NCBI RefSeq assembly: GCF_020740795.1 | Contig: NC_067285.1 | Coordinates: 114,143,008-114,207,007, forward strand | Direction of reading: 5' to 3' | DNA length: 64,000 bases | From: Apus apus | Taxonomy: Eukaryota > Chordata > Aves > Apodiformes > Apodidae | In this document: in pieces, positions 35,995-49,683 of the stretch | Position numbering within the stretch: position 1 is the first letter of the stretch | Layout of the letters: every line of letters begins with the position of its first letter | The notes under the pieces: model-generated | Told to the model about the DNA's origin: nothing | The model's database searches: none | The model's input: only the letters and a program-made list of their open reading frames with translations | Position numbers and translations under genes: made by a program

Positions 35995-38900
35995 AAACAA
36001 GGCAACAGAAGCTAAAGCCATTTGTGAAGGTTGCCTTTGTGATTGCTCCTCTGTATTCATAGCACAGCACCTTGTGGACCTGGCAAGATATTTTCTTTTG
36101 CATTGCAGGCTGACAGTGCTGGAGCTGGGCTAACAACTGGGCCTGAACAAGGTGGTGACTTTTGTTCTGGGCAAGCCAAACCTGGAAATTGGGGTTTTTT
36201 TAACTGTCCTGTACTTGTGGTCTTTGCTGCAGGTGTGGATTTATCTTGCCATCCCTGGGAAGCAATTTTTTGTAGTGAGAAGATGTTGTTAAGAATGAGA
36301 TTTGTTTTGAATTTTTTGGATGATTAAAAGCACCCCACCAAGCCAGCAGCTTCTTTTTATACACACTCATATGTTGGTGCTGCTTGTTGGCTTCTTGGTT
36401 CCGAAGCAGCAACTAAAAATGAACGTCTCTGTTGGTGTCGTGCCATCAAGTGGTGTGTGCCAGACAAACTTACGTGCACTTTATTTTGGAGAGACTTCCA
36501 AAATTGGGGCTGGAAGGGAACTTGATAAATGACACATCCACAGATAGCAGTGAAATATGTCAGTGATGTGTGTGTTCTTATAAAAGTCTGAAATACTATT
36601 GTGCATCTTAAGGGGAGATGCACGATTTTTTGGCCAAAAATAGTTGTAGTAGGAAAAAAACCCACCTGTTCTTTTATTATAGTTTGAAGGACCTGCTGCC
36701 CATTTATTTGCCTGCACTTTAATTTTAATTTGTCCATTTGCTTGTTTTTATTTTTTAAAAAAATAAGCATATGAAAGTCTGAAGTTAGTAACAAAATATT
36801 CTCTCCTGGGAAGCACGATCTAACTTGATTCCTCTCTGATTCTCTTAAGTAATAGAGATCCATGCAAAATAACCTTGAAATAAAGTGGTGTGTTGTTGTT
36901 TTCTTTAAAAACAGCTGTCTGCTGGAGATAGAGGGGAGGTCAAATGCTGGCTTTCTAATGACTAGAAAAACAAGCACCCTGGAGCTGGGATGTGGTGTGC
37001 AGCTTTGTTTGGACTTCAGGCTTGTTTCTTTAGGCTGCCCATCTCAAATGTATCTCTGTGTCTTGTCCAAGACAAGATTTTTAGTCCCACAGGTTAAAAG
37101 CATAATTGCAGTTATTTGTTTGTGGTTCATTTTTAGTGCAGATGCTCAGACTTGGGACTGGTACAGATTCATCTGAAGTGTAATATGCGGGATGCTCAGA
37201 GTCTGAGGTTACCTAATCCAAATTGGGCTAGTTAGGCAGTGCTATCATTTTTATTGGCAACTATAAATAACAATGATAAACGACAGTTGAGTTAGAAGGG
37301 GAAAATATGAGGAACATAGGTGCTTAAGTGCCTGTTCTGTTCCCTGAATGGACTCAATCCTCAGTCTTAAAGAGGCAATAATAACAAAGCCATGTTTAAT
37401 TACACACGTGGATAAAAGTGCAAAGGCTACAAGGACAGAAAAATAAATGGAAGCTGGAAATAAAAGCAGGAAGTGCAATTGAGATTCAACCTGGCTCAAC
37501 CCAAGTGACGTTTATTTGAAAAATAACTTGCCTGTGAGCATTTGGCAGTGTACACACAAATAAAGCTCCCTGTCAAGAAGAGAATATAATTCAAAACAAA
37601 CAGCCCTGATGGGAACAGAGTACTTGAAAAGTATCTCCAGGGGAATTTCTTGTAGACATCCCATTGCTTTTGTGCTTGCACCCTTTGTAGCTGTTGTTAT
37701 ATGTTGGGTGTAAGGGTTAGGGTTGTGTCTGCAGCCTCGGTTCTGAAAGGCTCAGCGTGCTCAGGTCTTCAGCTTGATTTCCATGGGGCAGGCAGGAGTG
37801 GGAGGGAGGACCTGAGGAGAAGGGAAGTCAGTGCTGGAAGGTGGGACAGAGTAGGAGAGAGCTCCAGGGCAAGGAAGTCACCTCTTGAGGTTAAGATTGT
37901 CTGAACTTTTCACCCCTGGCTGAATGCCGTGATACTTCTAGCCCCAAAATGTGCTGTTAATTGTCTCCTTTTTGCTTTCAAGTCTTGCCTGAGAAGACGC
38001 TTCCTTGAGTTCCTCATCCAAGCTCAGCCTGTGACAGAGCTTGTGGTGAGACAGTATCAAGACTGCCTGGAGGGTGATTTCCCAGCCTCCTAAAGCAACA
38101 AAACATGAAGCTGCTGTTGGGGTTGAATTGCCCCCAGCTTCGTTTCTCTTCTGTGCAATTTCTCTGTCCAAAGTACACATGCATAAATTCAAACACAAAT
38201 GTGCTTTGCTGAAAGGCTGTGAGTTTTTGATGTTGCAGCAGAACATACTTGTCTGAGTTACAAGTCAGAAGAGGAGAATGCTGCTTTCTGTGTCTTTGAC
38301 TAGCAGTGAAGGCTGTTACAAGGTTTTAAGGAGCAATCCTACCAAGGCTAGTTCAAAACCCAGGGTGTTTCTGTCCTGCATAATCCATGGGACATTTGGG
38401 GATGCTTTATTAGGTCTTTTTCCATGTCTGATGTCTGTGACTTGGTGTTCCGGGGGCCCATCCTGTTCTCCAGGGGCTTCAGCTGCACCTTTGCTGAATG
38501 ACTGGGCAAATTCAGTGCTCTTACCTCTGCAGGCAGTGTGAATATCCCCATTTTCTGCTCTGTTTCTTGAGGGAGCTAGCTAAATACACAGAGTCACAGG
38601 ACTAAGAGATGCCTTAAAGCATATTTTCAGCTGTTGCATGCAAAGGTTTTCTTTAATCCTGTGGATGGATTTGGGAGGGTTTGATGCTGGCATCTGTGCA
38701 GTCTGCAACTCTTCCCTTGCCTGAAAGAAATAAAACCAGGCAGGGGATGTGCAGGTGCTCCAGTCTGACCCCACTGGTGCAAAGGCTGTCCCAGGGGTGC
38801 TGATAACACGGTGTCCATCAGTGTCTGCTGAAATCACCAGCGATTATCCCATCTAGTGAGGGGTCTTTAGGACTAGACCATCTGCTCGCCAGGGGCTGGA

Positions 38901-39794
38901 CTGAAAACCCATTAAGCCCCATGATAACTCCTCTCACACATCAGAAACGAGCTGGTTTGGGAAGGCAAAACACAAAAAAACACTTCTGTCTAATTTTCAG
39001 TTGAGTGAACTGTTGCCCAGGAATGACTTTCTTCACTAAAATGTCTTTTTTTTTCATATTTCTTTTTTTCTTGGCTGCTGCTTGCAGCATGTCTGTGTGA
39101 ACAGGGTGTTTTCAGCAAGTCCTTTAGCTGGTGTTGCTGGGGTGGGCTGGTATAACAGTTTCCTAGCAGAAACACATTACTAAGCATCAAAACTTCAGCT
39201 TTTTTTACTGTGTTTTCTCAGAAGAGGTATAAAAAAAAGAACAATTTATTAATTTTTGATGTGTGATTGGCCAGGAGTTTTGGGGAAAGCTGCCTGTTCT
39301 TGGAGGGGAGGGATAATACAAAGAGATAAATTCCCATCCAGAAGCTGAGAAATGCCAGGAAAAAAAACAGCAAATTAACGTTGGCACAGAGGCAGAGTAA
39401 AAATGTGCTGTATTGAGGGTAATTGCATTTGGGAACGTTTTCACTGAAAGATTTTCTTTTTTGAGTTTTAAATATAGGATTGATGGTCTGCTTGCCCACC
39501 GTCTGGCAGGAGGAAGGAAGTAGGTGTGTTTCTGGAAGCTCACAGGCTGGTCCAAGTGTTCTTTTTAATTACTGATTTGTTAAATTCTGTCATTGAAACT
39601 GAGCAAAAAAGAATTCGAAGAGAAGGCAGTTGTGCCTGGGAAATGTCACAGGGACGTCTGTGTGATGTTCTTGGGACAGCACATCAAGCTCTTCTCCTTT
39701 GGTCTGTTGTGGGTCTCGTGCTTTCTAGCATCTCAGTGGTACATGTATGAGAATAGATGGACTGACTCTCCTGTGCTATGGCACATAAAAGCTT
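35995..39794. other. Intronic sequence, 3.8 kb
   Basis: AT-rich unique DNA. Nothing recognised. Confidence 0.4.
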
Positions 39795-40449
39795 GGGTCT
39801 TGGTGGGTAATAGGCTCAACATGAGTACACAGTGTGCTGCAGGGCAAGGAAACCAACAGGGTGCTGGGCTGCATCAACAAGGGCATCACCAGCAGAGATC
39901 AAGAAGTCATCATCTCGCTCTACTCAGCACTTGTCAGACCACACCTGGAGCATTGCACTCAGTTTTGGTCCCCACTCTACAAAAAGGATGGGACAGGCTG
40001 GAGAGGGTCCAGAGAAGGGCCACAGGGATGATCAGAGCACTGGAGGACCTGGCAGATGAGGAGAGGCTGAGAAAACTGGGTTTGTTCAGCCTGGAGAAGA
40101 GGAGGGGAGACCTTATTACCATGTTCCAGTACTCAAAGGGTGGCTGCCAAGAAGATGGAGACTCCCTATTTACAAGGAGTCCCATGGAAAAGACAAGGGC
40201 TCATGGGCACAAGTTGCTCCTGGGGAGATTCTGATTGGACACAAGAGGTAAATTTTCCACCATGAGGACAGTAACACATTGGAATAGTCTCCCAAGGGAA
40301 GTGGCAGAGTCCCCTGCATGGGACAGTGTTAAGTCTCAGCTTGACAGGGTGCTGAGCCATCTCACATCAACTAGAGCAGTACCTAGAAAGGCTGGACCAG
40401 ATGATCCTCCAGGTCCCTGCCAATTTGACGTTCTAGGATTCTAGGATTT
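39795..40449 (+). mobile_element. CR1 fragment, 655 bp
   Basis: A sense CR1 including an ORF2 C-terminal stretch (plus-strand blocks such as [16 protein letters not shown] and [12 protein letters not shown]) and a 3' end with the repeated octamer ttctaggattctaggatt. It belongs to a different subfamily from the 'cttccaacccaaacc' copies. Confidence 0.9.
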
Positions 40450-40812
40450 AAATTCAGAAATAATTGCCTTTCTGGAACCAATCTGACACCACTAAAGGAA
40501 AAGTTTGAAGCTGGTAGTGGAATGACTTAGTGGATGTGAAAGCAAACACGGTTTCTCTTTTTTTTTTTTTTTTTTTAAAGTTAATTTACATGTCCAAAAT
40601 AATGAGTCATTCCAAGCATTTCCCCATTCCTGGTGGGTTGTTTCCTCTTCCATTAAGAGGATTCGGACACAAGCAGAACTGTTCAGTTCTGGTGGGTGAC
40701 TCACGGCCTCCCTCTGCTACCAAGTTAGATACACAATTTAATTCAAATATATTGTTAAATATCTGCTGCAAGCCTTTCATGTTAATACTTCTTCCCTTCT
40801 CTTTCCTAGTCA
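40450..40812. other. Intronic sequence with a T run
   Basis: An 18-T run at about 40559-40576. Nothing else recognised. Confidence 0.4.
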
Positions 40813-41228
40813 ACAGAATCATAGAATGGTTTCAGTTGGAAGGGACCATCAGGTTCCAACCTCCCTGCTTTGAGCAGGGACACCTCCCACCAGGCCAGGC
40901 TGCACAAGCCTCATCCAGCCTGGTCTTGAACACCAACAGGGATGGAGCAGCCACAGCTTCTCTGGGCAACCTGGGCCAGTGCCTTCCTACCCTCATGGTG
41001 AAGAATTTCTTCCTGATGTCTGACCTAAATCTCCCCTCTTTCAGTTTAAATTAATTAACCCTTGTCCTCTCCCTCCCTGTCCTTGTCCCAAGCCCCTCCC
41101 CAGCTTTCCTGGAGCCCCTTCAGGCACTGGAAGGTGCTCTAAGGTCTCCCTGGAGCCTTCTCTTCTCCAGGCTGAACACCCCAACTCTCTCAGCCTGTCT
41201 CCAGAGCAGAGCTGCTCCAGCCCTCTGC
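40813..41228 (-). mobile_element. CR1 fragment
   Basis: An antisense CR1 from tail cagaatcatagaatggtttc to 'agcagagctgctccagccct' in ORF2. Confidence 0.92.
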
Positions 41229-41848
41229 TTGGCTAAAAATAGCAGTTTTATTTTTCTTTTCTTGATGATTCAGTAGGTTAATCCATAGCATTACCTCCTT
41301 GTTGGTCCTGTTATTTGTTTGATGCAGTTGGACACCAGGTTTTGCGCCCACTCCAAGTTTTGTGGTTTCCAGCTGTTACATGTAAACCTCATGTCCACAT
41401 ACCTATATATATATATATATATTGGCCTCTGTCTGCAGGTACTGTAGAGGCTGTGACCCCACTCTTAGCTTTGCAGTTGTGCTTTTTCCACATGCGATCT
41501 TGGGAGACTGGGTGTTTTTTCTCAAGTCCTCCCCATTCTTGGTTTCAGGCTGGAGCACAGGCTGGAAAGCTGTTTTTCACTTAAACAGACTTTCCATTGC
41601 TCTAAATGAGCTCTTAGCATGCTTTTTTTTTTTTTTTGAGTCTCCTTAATGTGGATTGTATTTTTAGAGCAGCTCAGGCTTGAAGCAGCTACAGCAGAAT
41701 CCAGATAATTCTTCAGTTGTGAGTTTCTCTGTCTGAACCAGCTGAAAATAACCATTCCCAAGGGGTGGGTGGAGGAACCATGTGTGTGAGTGGTCGGTTC
41801 CATGCAAATGCTCCAGTGACCTATGTCTCCATTCACTCATCAGAAAAT
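41229..41848. other. Intronic sequence with TA microsatellite
   Basis: A (TA)n run at 41403-41422 and a T run at about 41623-41637. Otherwise unique. Confidence 0.45.
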
Positions 41849-41982
41849 CATCATAGAATCGTAGAATGGTTTGGGTTGGAAGGGATCTAAAAGATCATCT
41901 AGCTCCAACCCCCCTGCATGGGCAGGGACACCTCCCACCAGCCCAGGTTGCTCCAAGCCCCATCCAACCTGCCCTTCAACAC
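41849..41982 (-). mobile_element. CR1 3' fragment, 134 bp
   Basis: Antisense, consisting only of the 3' tail and the first half of the conserved core. It ends abruptly at 'cttcaacact', a very short 5' truncation. Confidence 0.9.
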
Positions 41983-44383
41983 TTGTACACTTGGGAACTA
42001 CGTAAGGAGAAATTATATGGGGAGTCTGATGTTTCTTTGGCTTTTGGGTTTTTTTCCACCCCCATAGCTAGGATGGAGAAGGTGGGCTGGGAAAGCTGAG
42101 GGGAGATCTGAGGACCTGATTCCAGTTTGGAGATGGACAAACCCGGGAGCTCCCAGGTTCTGTTGCTGGGTGCCTGGTGTATACATCCTGTATCTCTGTG
42201 AGCCACGTTGGGGTTGGACACCCACCCCATGGTATGAGGAGTGGACTCCAGCATAGCTGGGGTCTGCCCTTTGCTACTAGGGTCTCTGTGGACAGTTTTC
42301 TTTTGATTGGCATGTGCTTCACTGGGTCTTCAGTCCAAGCCCAAGGTCTTCTGTAAAGTCAGGAGCTGCATTCATTTGTCCTCGACTGTCATCAAACAGG
42401 TTTCAGCTAAACCTGCAGGTCCTTTCAAAGCTTTGAAACATGCCTTAAAATTGTTTCTTATTGCTGCAAGGCACCTGTTTCAGCTGGTTTTCCCACGTGG
42501 AGCGTGCAAGCCCAGTGGCTACTGGCACAGGGGCAGGCTGGAGGGACAAGTCCCTTTACGAGCCAAGAAGGTGGGACTCATAAATAGTCGATTGTCCTGA
42601 TCTAATCAGGAGCCCTATTTTTACACATCCTGTGCCGTGTGGGGTGTTTTTTTAAGTGGAACCAGCATGCTACGGTGTTTTTCCCCTTGCCCACTTCCCA
42701 AACAGGAAAAGTCAGGACTTTATTTTTTCCTCTCAAGGAAGACATCTAAACTGCTGCTGAAGGACACCCATATTTTGACAAGCCAAAGGTGTAAATATAT
42801 GAGAAATCGGGTCTGGCTCTTTAATCTTCATTTGCATTGAGGCTTAAAGAAACCTCTTCCACAGGACATGGTTCCTGAAACTCCCTGAGTGGTGGTTGCT
42901 GCCTCCTGCCACCTTTGCTGTGTGTTGGCTTGAATGTGAAGCAACTTTGCAAGCTGATCTTCCTGGGGGGAATACCCTGGGATAAGAGGGCTCATTGACT
43001 GCCCAGAGTGATGGTGTGTGTCTGGCAAAATGCTCTTCGGTTGGGTTATTCCAAGGGAAATCACTTTTGCTCAAAAGTATCACAAGCCAAATGCATGGAA
43101 GGTGTGTTGGTAGGGGATGTAGCTGGAGAGAAGATCCTCTCTTCTCCTCCAGCAGCTCTCCCCTTCTGCTTTCCCTGGCTAAAGCCATGATAGAGCTGCT
43201 AACTGCTTTAAATCCCACTGAGGAAACAGCTCGTGAGCACCATTTGGGCTGGATTCGGCATTCATGGATGTAGTAACTTCAAAATAATTCTTCTTGCTTT
43301 GGAAATTGCCAGACGGCTCTGTGTGTTTATGAAGTAGATCTGATGGCCATGATAGCCCCTCCTGGCCTGGAAACACCTGGGTTGTGTGATAACGAGCCCC
43401 TCCATGGCCCTGGGGCTGAATAAGAGGTTGAAGAGCACAGCCCTGCTGGCCCATCCTGTAGGGCTCGCTGCTGGAGACGAAGCACCCTGCAAACTGGAGC
43501 AGCTTCGTGCAGAATGGCTTTGTTTTCTCCATGTGTGTTTTTTTTTCTTCTTAATTTTCCCTTTGGGGACACCAAGGTCCTTTGAAGCAAATTGGCTCCA
43601 GGCCGGAGACCTTTCACGTTGCCTTTTTAAAATTCCTTTTGCACTATCAGTTGGACACAGCATCCTTTGCTTCCTGTCCTAAATAGCTGCAGAGAGTTGC
43701 TTTGTTCTGCCTCACTGATAGCTGGGCTTGAGGAGCACACAAAGCTGGAGTCTGAAAACTCTAGGAACCCTTGAGAGGTGCTCACCATCGTTTGGGGCGA
43801 TTAGTGTTGCTCTGTTAAATGCACTTAGTTTTTTGTTGTGTTGTTCTGTTAAATGTACTTAAAAAAACAAACAAACAAACTGAGCTGCTTGCGTTTTGCA
43901 GGAGCTCGGTGGGTTTGGGATCTATGTCTGGAGTTGTGCCTCGGTGCCAGCTCAGAGCTGTGTTGAGCAAGTGGTGCTTCTACATCTGTGCTCTTCGTGG
44001 TGATGTTTTTTAAAGTCTGAGGGGTAGGTCCCAGGACCTCACTTGGGAAGTGTTTAGTCTGTCCTGGGAACTGTCTGGGACAGGGAGAGATAAGGTCAAA
44101 GCTGTGGCTGCCAAGTTGGAGGTAGAAGGGTGAGTCTCAATGCCTGGACCAGAGCACCCAGGGGACACTTTAATCAAAATATATCACAAGATTAGCCAAA
44201 ACATGGGCACCTGCTTTTGGTCAGATGAATAATCTGGTCAAAGTACCACCAGTTTTGTTCTGCAGATCTGCCCTGTCAGTCTAGGGCTGTGTACTATGGT
44301 TACGGCCACAGTCTCTCAGCTGGATCTCACCCAGGGCATCCAGAAAACAAGATTAGGTGATGCAGGTTGCAAAGGGATGCACT
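41983..44383. other. Intronic sequence, nothing recognised
   Basis: Unique DNA with a short CAAA repeat near 43865-43880. Confidence 0.4.
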
Positions 44384-44975
44384 GAATTGTAGGATCATAA
44401 CATGGTTTGGGTTGGAAGGGACCTTAAAGCTCATCCAGTCCCAACCCCCTGACATGGGCAAGGACACCTTCCTCTAGACCAGGTTGATCAGAGGCCCATC
44501 CAACCTGCCCTTCAACACTGCCAGGGATGGGGCAGCCACAGCTTCTCTGGGCAAGCTGGGCCAGGGTCTCACCACCCTCACAGTGAAGAATTTCTTCCTA
44601 AGACCCCAAATCTATCCACTCTCTCCTTAAAACCACTCCCCCTCATGCCATCCCTCCCTGCCCTTGTCCCAAGTCCCTCCCCAGCTTCCCTGCAGCCCCT
44701 TCAGGCACTGGAAGGTGCTCTAAGGTCTCCCTGGAACCTTCTCTTCTCCAGGCTGAACACCCCCAACTCTCCCAGCCTGTCTCCAGAGCTGCTCCAGCCC
44801 TTGGAGCATCTTTGTGGCCTCCTCTGGACTTGCTCCAATAGCTCCATGTCCTCCTTGTGCTGAAGACCCCAGAGCTGGACCCAGCACTGCAAGAGGGGTC
44901 TCACCAGAGTGGAATAGGGGGGCTAAATCCCCTCACTTGCCCTGCTGGCCATGCTGCTGCTGATGCCACCCAGGA
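44384..44975 (-). mobile_element. CR1 fragment, 590 bp
   Basis: An antisense CR1 from 'aggatcataacatggtttg' through the ORF2 C-terminal region to 'gatgccacccagg'. It resembles the 8351-9200 copy in its ORF2 part. Confidence 0.92.
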
Positions 44976-46631
44976 AGTTGCTCTCCCAGTTTTTGTTTAT
45001 CAAAGCACAGTTTTTAGGGGAATTATTCTTAGCCAGTTTCATCTGAAAACTGCTGACTTGCTGTTGTCTTGCTGCTTAGTTACACTACTCAGCTGTGCAG
45101 ATTTAATGTTTTCCCTCTCTTGTCTTGCACTCAGTGGGTGTGGGGGGGTTTGCAGCCTTTGGGCTTAGGAGCTGTTCAGTGTGGGGGATTGTTGCTCCAT
45201 CCAGAAGAGGCTTTTTGGAAGTTGTGCAGCTGGAGCTTCCCTGCTTTTCTTGCCTCTTCTGGAACAAATTTTACAAGAGAAATTTGCAAAACCTTTGGAA
45301 AAAAATTCACCTAGAAGTGTGTGTTTTCTTTGCTGTGCATTAAATGCTCACAGTAGTTGCTTTCAGGCCCTCCTGAATCCTGATCTTTAGTTGATACAGG
45401 AAATTAAATATTTTCCTATCTCTTTACCTTCCATCTCTTGGATTTCTTGTAAGTGGATTTTTTTATTAACCTATTAGACCTGGATACACTGTAAGAAGTA
45501 TTAATATCCATGTACTAGACATTAAGGAATGTAAAGTGGTGATACTTTTGCAAAGCTCTTGAGTCAGTTCAAAATACTTGTCATCAGTCTTTTTGTTGTT
45601 GCTGGAGAATGCCTGCTTTGCCTGAGGATTGGTGGAGCTTTGTGATAACCTGTAAAACTTGATATTAAATCTAGATTATTTTTGCCCTGGAATGCTGCAA
45701 CATTGAGAGAGGTAACCCCAGTGTGGTGGCTGATGGATGAGTGATTCCAAGTCCCCTTTTCTTAGTGGTCCTGGAAGTGATAGGTTGGGCTCTTCTGTTG
45801 CCCTGAAATGCCGTTTCAGCTCCAGGTCTCTTCCTTGTGGGCAGCAAAGGTGGATTTCCCTGCAGGCTGTTGTTTGTGGGAGCCCATGCTGCTTCACTTG
45901 GATTTTTAAATCTGTGGAATGATTTGGCTGAGCCATAGAAAAGAAGGGAGGCTTACGAGTTTGTTGAGGTGCTGCTGTGTAGTCCTGGGTGCTCCTGGAT
46001 TTAGCAGGACCAGGGGGCTTGGTACTTGCCTGACCTGGCTTGCATTGGTTCAAGGCAGATGTGGGACCCACATGGTGTGGCCAAAATTAAGCCTCTCATC
46101 CTAACTAAGTGAGCAGCATTGCTTTATTGACAGTGTTACAGGCTTGGTTGGTGTTTCTTGGTTTTATTTATTTATTTTTTAAAAGGTTACCTCTTCTGAC
46201 CTTTGCACAATGCAGATCATACATAGCTGAATCAAGGCTGTGACCTTTGCTTGAGCTAGAGGACAACTTTGAGTTGGGGTTAGGTGACTTTGTTAAAGAT
46301 GCTGTGATGGAAAGTTTGTCTTTCTCCATTCTTTATTACCAATGGATTACTCTTATTGCTTGCAAAACCCTTTCTTGTTCCTAATGGGAATTTGCCTGGC
46401 TGTGTTTCCCGGGTGGACAGTGTCCTGCTGCTGGAAGTGCTCCTATTAAGTCATATAAGTAATTAAATAGCAAGTAATCTTACCAGATCAAATTACTCAA
46501 TACATGGGCTCCTTTATTTTCTCTTTAAGCCAGATGGCACTTTTTAGGTCCCTTGGAGGACCGTTTATCTGACCCTTAAGTCAATATTTCTGAAGCTGTT
46601 TCAACTTTCTCTTCCAGTTTTTTCAAAGAAA
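44976..46631. other. Intronic sequence, nothing recognised
   Basis: AT-rich unique DNA. Confidence 0.4.
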
Positions 46632-46717
46632 TCTGTTGTCCCTGCCCATGCATGGGGGTTGGAACTACATAATCTTGAAGGTCCCTTCCAACCCAAACCA
46701 TTCTATGCTTCTATGAT
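46632..46717 (+). mobile_element. CR1 3' terminal fragment, 86 bp
   Basis: Only the last part of a sense CR1: 'ccctgcccatgcatggggg' to the tail 'ttctatgcttctatgat'. Confidence 0.88.
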
Positions 46718-47083
46718 CTAGAGTGCCACCAGAGAGATAGCAAGCAGCAAAGACATACCATTGCATTCATGGCATGAGTGATATTGATGGAAAATATAAA
46801 GCATTTTATTACAAGCAAAGGATGTTCCTCTCCAGTCTTTCAGGTGATTTTGCTGCAAGTGATGAATTCCACCTGATTCCAGGTTCCTGTGTCTGGAAAC
46901 AGCCAGGCAAAGTAGGGATGTTCCAAGGTAGCATCAGGGCACAGAAATAGGTGTTTTTTGGGATGAGTTTGTCTTTTGGAAGTGTTGCAGCTCACCACCA
47001 GCTGTAATGCTCAGGGTGGCTATGGGTGAAGTGTTGGGAAGTTTAGACAGCAATGGACAAGTGATGATGAAATAACAACAGTG
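46718..47083. other. Intronic sequence, nothing recognised
   Basis: Unique DNA between two CR1 copies. Confidence 0.4.
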
Positions 47084-47971
47084 TTGATAACCTCATGAAG
47101 TTCAACAAGATGAAGTGCAAGGTCCTGCACTTGGGGCAACATCCAATATCAACCCAGGCTGGGGGATGGGTGGATTGAAAGCAGCCCTGCAGGGAAGGAC
47201 GTGGAGGTGCTGGTGGGTGAAAAATTTGACTTGAACCATCAACGAGAAGGGACATCTCTGCACTGGGACACTGGTACAGCCTTGTGTCATCTGCTGATTT
47301 GTGCAGAGATGTCCCACCAAAGAGTTGGTGGCAGAGAGTTGTCCTACATCCAGCCATCAGTGTGTGCAGGCAGCCCAGAAACCAACAGTATCCTGAGCAG
47401 CATGGCCAGCAGGTTGAGGGAAGGGATTCTCCTTTTCTACTCCACTCTTATGAGACCCGTATCTAGGTTACTGTGTCAAGTTCTGGGGTCCCCAACACAA
47501 GAAGGACATGGAGCTGTTGGAGAGAGCCTGGAGGAGGCCACAAGGGTGATCTGAGGAGCAGCTCTGCTCTGGAGACAGGCTGGGAGAATTGGTGGTGTTC
47601 AGCCTGGAAAAGAGAAGGCTCCAGGGAGACCTTAGAGCACCTTCCAGTGCCTGAAGGGACTCCAGGAAAGCTGGGGATGGACTTTGGACAAGAGTAGGCA
47701 GGGATGAGATGAAGGGGAACAGTTTTCAGTTGAAAGATTGGAGGTGGAGATGAGATCTTAGGAAGAAATTCTTTGCTGTGAGGGTGGTGAGACCCTGGCC
47801 TGGGTTGCCCAGAGAAGCTGTGGCTGCCCCATCCCTGGCAGTGTTAAAGGGCAGGTTGGATGGGGCTTGGATCAACCTGGTCTAGTGGGAGGTGTCCATG
47901 CCCATGGCAGGGGGTTGGGACTAGATGAATTTTGAAGGTCCTTTCCTACCCAAACCATCTGTGGTTCTGTG
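47084..47971 (+). mobile_element. CR1 fragment, 890 bp, longest 3' copy in the window
   Basis: A sense CR1 starting in the ORF2 region that encodes a KFNKxKCKVLHLGQ-like block and ending with the 3' UTR tail. A foreign-looking stretch at about 47240-47360, which includes a perfect 15-bp inverted repeat, interrupts the match to ORF2. It has multiple stops. Confidence 0.9.
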
Positions 47972-49287
47972 AGTCAGATCCAGTGTTTTGTTAATGCCAT
48001 GCACAGCAGGATGGAAGCACCTCAGTATTTAAACTCAGCATTGCCTGCCTGGATGTGCTGTGTCAAGTTTTCTATCTAGAAGACCTCTCAGTGTGCTGAA
48101 TTGTCTTAAGGTGATTTTTTGATAATTCTTTATTCCTAAATTGTTCCTGAGCAGCGGAAGCAACCTGTGTTCCCTGTTCCTTGATGAGCACATGCTGGTA
48201 ACGAGTGAAGCACTCGTTGAGCAGCAGCCTGCCAAGCACTCCCCATTGTGGTAAAGCTAATTTGTCCTTATGGTTTGTTGGTTTTTCTTGCCCAATATAG
48301 TTTTATTTTCTGGCTGATGTATGGCTCTGGAGATGAGTGTCTGTGGCAGCCTCTGTCCAATGCTGAGAACAAGCTCGCTTTGTGTTTTTGGTTTTAACTT
48401 TCAGCAGGAGCTTTTAATTAAGATCATGTGCAGCTCCAACGTAGAAGGCTGTCTGGTTTAATAACAGCAGAGATAAATCAGAGGTAAAAATCTTCATTCA
48501 TGTTTTGGAGACCAGTGCTTCTTAGTAGGGCATTCAAACCACCCAGTAACTGCTTGTTTCTTGGGTACCTAGTGCAGGTAGAAACATCTCCCAGGCATTT
48601 TCTGAAACATGCTGTGTTTTAAAAACACTCAAACTTTTTTTTAAATTATATTTTTCCCTTTTGCAGCCAGTTCAGGCCAGTAATTCTTAAAAATGAAGAG
48701 GTCCTCTGGGGAAGGGAGTAGTAAATACTGGGTGCTTGTTACAAACGTGTTTTTCCAAGTGTTGGGGGTGAAGTTCTTGTCCTCTAACAGGGACACAAAT
48801 GAAAAGCAGTAATTAATTTAGTTCCCCTCAGGGCAGCAGGTAAGGGCAGGATAATCCATGCTGGCTCTAGCAGGTGAGTTTTCTTAAACGTTTTACAGCA
48901 GATGATTGCTCAGGTCTGGCTCTGGGTGAGGGGAGGACTGTCCTTCCCCAGATGGAGAAGTTGCATCCCAGGGATGGATGTGATCCTGGGCCTCCTGTGC
49001 CAGTGCAGCATCCCAGGACTGCCTGTGTTTGCTGCATGAAGCAGCTTTGGGTAACTTGGTCCTTTGGCTTTGTGGTTGACTCTTGATTAACTGTGTTATT
49101 TTAATAGGATAGTGGATTTACCTTCTCACACCTTGGCTTGGTGGAGGGCCAGCTGGAGCTGGCAGGGCTTGGTGTGCTTAGGGTTGTCTTTGGCCTGGTT
49201 TTCCCAGGAGCTAAGTCTATTTGGATAACTCCAGTCCTGGAGCTGGTTCCTTGCTGCTACCCTGTCTACCTTTTGGTGATGTTGTGC
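47972..49287. other. Intronic sequence, nothing recognised
   Basis: Unique DNA. Confidence 0.4.
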
Positions 49288-49521
49288 AAGTTGCACCAGG
49301 GGAGGTTTAGGTTGGATGTTAGGAACAATTTCTTCTCCAAAAGGAGGGTTATCAGGTATTGGAATGGGTTGCCCAGGGCAGTGGTGGAGTCACCATCCCT
49401 GGAGGGATTTAAGAGTCATACAGACATAGGTATGTTTTAGTTTAAGGACTTGTCAGTAGTAGTTTAACAGCTGGACTCTAAGATCTTGAAGGTCTTTTCC
49501 AACCAAGGTGATTCTGTAATG
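49288..49521 (+). mobile_element. CR1 3' fragment, diverged subfamily
   Basis: A sense fragment whose frame still reads like the CR1 ORF2 C-terminus ([14 protein letters not shown], then [17 protein letters not shown]), ending in 'ttgaaggtcttttccaacc'. Confidence 0.85.
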
Positions 49522-49683
49522 TGCAGCTAAAGAAGTGCTGTTGTATAAAGTGCAGGTGGCAACTGCCAACTTTGGTCTTGCAACTGGTGAGAAGGGTCTT
49601 CTGAGATAATGTTCCAAGAGCAGCAGCCAGCTGTGATCTGATAGCACCAATGTGCAAATCAGCCTCCTTCAAGCTTTGCAATC

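Noticed and set aside
37713..37724. Telomere-like AGGGTTAGGGTT
   Set aside because: Only two copies. Too short to be an interstitial telomeric array.
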